From the NCBI GenBank assembly GCA_023398155.1, contig JAEWSV010000415.1, forward strand, positions 1 through 9,669: a stretch of DNA of 9,669 nt. Reading direction: 5' to 3'. Position numbers and translations under genes: made by a program. This DNA is from Spirochaetota bacterium (GTDB taxonomy: Bacteria; Spirochaetota; Spirochaetia; Treponematales; Breznakiellaceae). Below are positions 7,156-9,669 of this stretch, one piece after another. The stretch's first letter is position 1. Every line of letters begins with the position of its first letter. Below the pieces are notes generated by a model. It worked only from the letters and a program-made list of their open reading frames with translations, was not told the DNA's origin and ran no database searches.

Positions 7156-7166
7156 AGCTCTGTCCC
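7156..7166 (-). repeat. Dispersed motif copy 8, GGGACAGAGCT on the minus strand
   Basis: Intergenic copy between the divergent transposase and phosphatase genes, pointing towards the transposase 41 bases away. An A/T-rich stretch (TTTATTTTTATG) follows it in the transposase direction. Confidence 0.85.
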
Positions 7167-7178
7167 AGGGAGTTCGGA

Positions 7179-7247
7179 ATGGCTCGACTCAGCCCTCGTC
7201 TTCCGCTACTATTTCTTATATGGTCAAGTACATCCTTTTCGATTTAG
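7179..7247 (+). other. Possible 22-codon leader reading frame
   Basis: ATG at 7179 is preceded by AGGGAG (7167-7172) at good spacing. The frame encodes a short hydrophobic peptide and stops 25 bases inside the phosphatase gene, which has no ribosome site of its own. Translation of the phosphatase could be coupled to it. Nothing else supports expression. Confidence 0.2.
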
Positions 7248-7855
7248 ACAATACCCTTTATCCGAGCAGCCTCGGCCTTGACGAGGAGATGGGGGAACGG
7301 ATAAGCGAATTCGTAGCCGAATTCCTCGGACTAACTCCGGAACAGTCACGCAGAGTCAGGTCCGAACGCGGCTCGCGCTACGGGACAACCTTGGAGTGGC
7401 TGATAGCAGAAAAGGGACTAGTCGATATCGAAGCGTACTACGCGGCAGTCCATCCTGAAGGCGAAGAAGTTCGACTGCAGCCCGACCCGAAGCTCAGAGC
7501 GTTCATTCAAAACCTTCCGGTTCCCTCCGCGATCCTCACCAATGCGCCGATGGAACACGCGGAAAGAGTTCTTCGCAAACTGGATCTTGAGGGTCTTTTC
7601 ACGCACATCTTCGATATTCGGTGGAACGGCCTTAGAGGGAAACCCGCTGAATCGGCGTTCCGTAACGTGCTTCACGAGATTGGCATGAAAAGCGATGATG
7701 TGTTGTTTTTAGACGATCTCCCCTCCTATGTGGAAGGGTTCATACATATCGGAGGTTACGGCGTACTCTTGGACGAAACCGATGCCCACGCCGACTCGGT
7801 TTATCCGCGGGTGCGCACCGTCTTCGAGATCGCTCAGTTTCTGAACCGTGGATAG
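7220..7855 (+). CDS. HAD-family phosphatase, pyrimidine 5'-nucleotidase type
   Basis: A 211-residue soluble HAD hydrolase. All four catalytic motifs are present: FDLDNTLYP with nucleophile Asp8 and acid/base Asp10, ILTNA with Thr107, Lys141 in RGKP, and LFLDDLP with Asp165/Asp166 for Mg2+. The cap segment SRYGTTLEWLIAEKG, the following YYAAVHP and the KLRAFIQNLP segment match the Sdt1/Phm8-like pyrimidine 5'-nucleotidase branch, whose members release phosphate from UMP and CMP. That would sit opposite the UMP-forming pyr operon upstream, though HAD substrate specificity is hard to read from sequence. The frame is open back to 7142, but the ATG at 7220 starts exactly at the conserved first strand. 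No Shine-Dalgarno is visible. The mocR-type gene follows after 47 bases and may be cotranscribed. Confidence 0.85.
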   Translation: MVKYILFDLDNTLYPSSLGLDEEMGERISEFVAEFLGLTPEQSRRVRSERGSRYGTTLEWLIAEKGLVDIEAYYAAVHPEGEEVRLQPDPKLRAFIQNLPVPSAILTNAPMEHAERVLRKLDLEGLFTHIFDIRWNGLRGKPAESAFRNVLHEIGMKSDDVLFLDDLPSYVEGFIHIGGYGVLLDETDAHADSVYPRVRTVFEIAQFLNRG

Positions 7856-7902
7856 GCACAGAGAATTATTGACCACCTTCGAGTGATACAGCACTCTGGG
7901 GT

Positions 7903-9282
7903 ATGACTAAGCAAGAAACCCTCCGGAATCGATACCGAACGCTTATTGAATCGGGTGCTTACGCCCCCGGAGAGCGAATTCCTTCCATCAGGGACACCGC
8001 GCGTACATCACGGGTATCGGTAAACACGGCCCGGGCCGCCTACGAATTCCTAGAGCGCGATGGACTCATTCGGGCTCGGGAAAGAGGCGGTTACTTCGTA
8101 CGATCCCGAAGGAGTTTCGCGGCCTACGAGCCCCCTCGAACGACATTCTCCGGAGCTCTGTCCCCATCGGACAAGATCGATTACATCCACGACAGAGGAA
8201 GCGCGGCGGCGTTCGCGCTGGCCTCTCCTGGACCTGACCTCATACCGGTATCCGAGATATCCCATCTGCTCGCTTCGATCAGTATCGAGGCGCTGCGGTA
8301 CCCTCCGACCGCGGGAGATGAAGAGTTGCGATCCCGGATAACGGCTTGGCGACATCCGTTCCACCGGGACTTGAGGCCTGACGACATCATTGTTACGAAC
8401 GGCGCCTCGGAGGCGCTTTCCGTGACCTTGCGTGCCCTCATCGAGCCGGGCGATGTCGTCGCCGTCGAGTCGCCCTGCTACTTCGATTTTCCCAATCACA
8501 TCCGCGCCGCTGGAGCCCTCCCCCTGGAAATTCCCCTCGTTCCCGGGTTAGGGATGGATCCCGACCAATTGGACATGGAATGCCGGAGACGCAAGGTGCG
8601 AATGGCGATCGTACAGCCCTGCGTCCAGAATCCCACGGGAACGATTGCCGGCATAGACGGCCTCGATCGCTTCACTGAGGTAGCGATGAAGCATGGACTC
8701 GCAGTCATTCAGGATGACGTCTACGCGGAGCTTGCTTTCTCGGGTGAAGTATCGAGCGCCCTCGATACGTTTGGAGACATTCCCGAATTCGTTTACCTCT
8801 CTTCGTTTTCGAAAATACTCGCACCGGGGCTCCGAATCGGGTGGATCGCCACGAGAGGCCCCTTCGAATCGATCCTGCATGCCAAGCGTATCGCCTCGTG
8901 CGCCGTTTCAGGCCCCGCCCAGAAAGTCGCGGCGGCCTTCCTCGCCGGAAAAGGTTGGGCTAAGCGTTTCGCCCGGATGAGGAATGTCCTCCGCGAACGA
9001 CTGACGGACTACCTGGAGTTATTGCGCGAGCATCTTCCTGACGGGAGCTCGATCATTCCTCCAAAAGGTGGCTGTCTCCTCTGGATCGGCCTTCCTGGAG
9101 GGTCGGATGCGTCGCGCCTATTCGAACTTTGCGCGGCCGAGGGTATCCTCGTCGCCCCGGGAGAACTTTTTTCCGCCAATCCCCATTTCCGCGGTCATTT
9201 CCGGGTAAACTTCGGCTATTTTCTCGACGAAGAACGGCGGGGGGAACTCATGCGCATCTGCGCCATCGCGAGAACCGTCTGA
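7903..9282 (+). CDS. MocR-type regulator: GntR DNA-binding domain plus PLP aminotransferase domain
   Basis: A 459-residue two-domain protein. Residues 1 to about 70 form a GntR-family winged helix: SIRDTARTSRVSVNTARAAYEFLERDGL is the helix-turn-helix, and GGYFV is the wing. Residues from about 110 to 455 form a fold-type I aminotransferase, with NGASEAL near 167, NPTG near 243, Asp271 and Tyr274 in QDDVY, the PLP-binding Lys304 in SSFSK, and FRVNFGYF with the likely carboxylate-binding Arg. MocR proteins sense PLP or amino compounds and control vitamin B6, GABA or amino-acid genes, and some keep transaminase activity. No target operon is obvious here. The ATG at 7903 follows a CTGGGG stretch that could serve as a weak ribosome site. 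One copy of the dispersed motif lies in the linker between the domains, and another begins at the base right after the stop codon. Confidence 0.93.
   Translation: MTKQETLRNRYRTLIESGAYAPGERIPSIRDTARTSRVSVNTARAAYEFLERDGLIRARERGGYFVRSRRSFAAYEPPRTTFSGALSPSDKIDYIHDRGSAAAFALASPGPDLIPVSEISHLLASISIEALRYPPTAGDEELRSRITAWRHPFHRDLRPDDIIVTNGASEALSVTLRALIEPGDVVAVESPCYFDFPNHIRAAGALPLEIPLVPGLGMDPDQLDMECRRRKVRMAIVQPCVQNPTGTIAGIDGLDRFTEVAMKHGLAVIQDDVYAELAFSGEVSSALDTFGDIPEFVYLSSFSKILAPGLRIGWIATRGPFESILHAKRIASCAVSGPAQKVAAAFLAGKGWAKRFARMRNVLRERLTDYLELLREHLPDGSSIIPPKGGCLLWIGLPGGSDASRLFELCAAEGILVAPGELFSANPHFRGHFRVNFGYFLDEERRGELMRICAIARTV
8154..8165 (-). repeat. Dispersed motif copy 9, GGGGACAGAGCT on the minus strand
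   Basis: Full 12-base form in the interdomain linker of the mocR-type gene, read there as Ala-Leu-Ser-Pro as in copy 6. Confidence 0.85.
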
Positions 9283-9293
9283 GGGACAGAGCT
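9283..9293 (+). repeat. Dispersed motif copy 10, GGGACAGAGCT
   Basis: Starts at the first base after the stop codon of the mocR-type gene. It is the left member of a same-orientation pair with copy 11, 62 bases start to start. Confidence 0.85.
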
Positions 9294-9296
9294 TGA

Positions 9297-9317
9297 GTCC
9301 AGTTGAACAAGTTGGAC
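9297..9317 (+). other. Hairpin between motif copies 10 and 11
   Basis: GTCCAGTT (9297-9304) pairs with AGTTGGAC (9310-9317) through eight pairs, including two G-U, around the five-base loop GAACA. It lies 14 bases past the mocR stop. No T-run follows, so it is not a classic intrinsic terminator. It may still act in mRNA 3'-end formation or be part of a dispersed element. Confidence 0.5.
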
Positions 9318-9344
9318 GCTATCTCAACCTTCACACCGCCGTAC

Positions 9345-9356
9345 GGGGACAGAGCT
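9345..9356 (+). repeat. Dispersed motif copy 11, GGGGACAGAGCT
   Basis: Full 12-base form in the mocR-leuS gap, 12 bases ahead of the -35 box of the candidate leuS promoter. Confidence 0.85.
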
Positions 9357-9368
9357 TTGGCCCGCGCC

Positions 9369-9397
9369 TTGCCGAAGCTTCCCTCTCCGGGTATTAT
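9369..9397 (+). promoter_or_regulatory. Candidate sigma-70 promoter of leuS
   Basis: TTGCCG (9369-9374, four of six matches) and TATTAT (9392-9397, five of six) are separated by 17 bases, the optimal spacing. Transcription would start near 9404, giving a leader of about 40 bases. Confidence 0.45.
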
Positions 9398-9426
9398 TTC
9401 GCGATCCGCGCAGGACAGCATCATAG

Positions 9427-9432
9427 CAAGGA
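9427..9432 (+). promoter_or_regulatory. Ribosome binding site of leuS
   Basis: AAGGAG ends 10 bases before the ATG at 9443 and fixes that start. Confidence 0.7.
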
Positions 9433-9442
9433 GCCGCATCGC

Positions 9443-9669
9443 CATGGCCAAATATCCGTTCGAAGTAATCGAGCCGAAGTGGCAAGCCTATTGGGAGAAA
9501 AACGCGACCTTCCGCGCGACGGAAGATCCCTCATATCCCAAGGAAAAGCGCCGCTACGTCCTCGATATGTTCCCCTACCCCTCGGGCGCGGGCCTTCACG
9601 TCGGGCATCCGGAAGGCTACACCGCCACCGACATCTATTGCCGCTACCTGAGGATGAACGGCTATAACG
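9443..9669 (+). CDS. leuS: Leucyl-tRNA synthetase, N-terminal part (runs off the window)
   Basis: Charges tRNA-Leu with leucine. Only the first 75 codons are visible. The protein opens with YPFEVIEPKWQAYWE, the usual bacterial LeuS start, then YVLDMFPYPSGAGLHVGHPEGYTATD, which contains the class I HIGH-type ATP signature as HVGH, and then RYLRMNGYN. All the expected N-terminal landmarks are present and in order. An AAGGAG ribosome site and a candidate promoter lie upstream, so it is probably transcribed independently of the mocR-type gene. The reading frame stays open to the end of the window. Confidence 0.95.

Noticed and set aside
6572..7166. Complete IS200/IS605 insertion sequence
   Set aside because: No tnpB, no matched end hairpins and no target-site landmarks could be identified; the protein resembles the solitary RAYT group.
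1154..9356. CRISPR array from the repeated decamer
   Set aside because: Copies are too short, irregularly spaced, in both orientations and inside conserved genes; no cas genes are present.
9283..9442. T-box or leucine attenuator ahead of leuS
   Set aside because: No T-box conserved sequence, no run of Leu codons in a leader peptide and no terminator with a T-run is visible; only one hairpin is present.
9293..9667. Open frame of 124 codons across the leuS start
   Set aside because: It is the shifted-frame shadow of leuS, rich in Arg and Pro, with no ribosome site; the leuS frame carries the synthetase motifs.

Overview
The window reads as a compact, GC-rich bacterial chromosome segment, most plausibly from a spirochaete or a similar environmental lineage. 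The taxonomic guess rests on the gene styles (an MFS-HEAT fusion, class 1B pyrimidine genes, the LeuS N-terminus) and was not tested by any search. All intact host genes are on the + strand. The only minus-strand genes are a transposase-like gene and a decayed gene.

Region 1 (45-3268) is a tightly overlapping pyrimidine operon, pyrF-pyrK-pyrD-pyrE. Neighbouring genes share 4-8 bases, so translation is probably coupled. PyrK and PyrD together form the NAD-linked class 1B dihydroorotate dehydrogenase; PyrE and PyrF then convert orotate to OMP and UMP. Sixteen bases after pyrE comes a 788-residue protein (3285-5651) that joins an MFS transporter to a C-terminal HEAT-repeat region. It may belong to the same transcript.

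Region 2 (about 5690-7114) is the accessory patch, all on the minus strand. It holds a decayed xdhC-like gene (molybdenum hydroxylase maturation factor) with at least two frameshifts and two in-frame stops, and directly upstream of it a REP-associated tyrosine transposase (RAYT)-like HUH gene.

Region 3 (7220-9669) returns to the + strand: a HAD phosphatase of the pyrimidine 5'-nucleotidase type, a MocR-type GntR/aminotransferase regulator, and the start of leuS, which runs off the window. The mocR-leuS gap holds a hairpin and a candidate promoter.

The most unusual signal lies across the genes rather than in one of them. The non-palindromic decamer GGGACAGAGC, usually seen as GGGGACAGAGCT, occurs exactly 11 times in 9.7 kb, six on one strand and five on the other; about 0.02-0.03 would be expected by base composition. 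Eight copies lie inside conserved genes and are read in five of the six possible frames, so the constraint is on DNA rather than protein. None lies in the pseudogene or transposase. One copy sits 41 bases upstream of the transposase gene and two bracket the hairpin upstream of leuS. This resembles a DNA uptake sequence, a HIP1-like iterated motif, or a RAYT-linked dispersed repeat.
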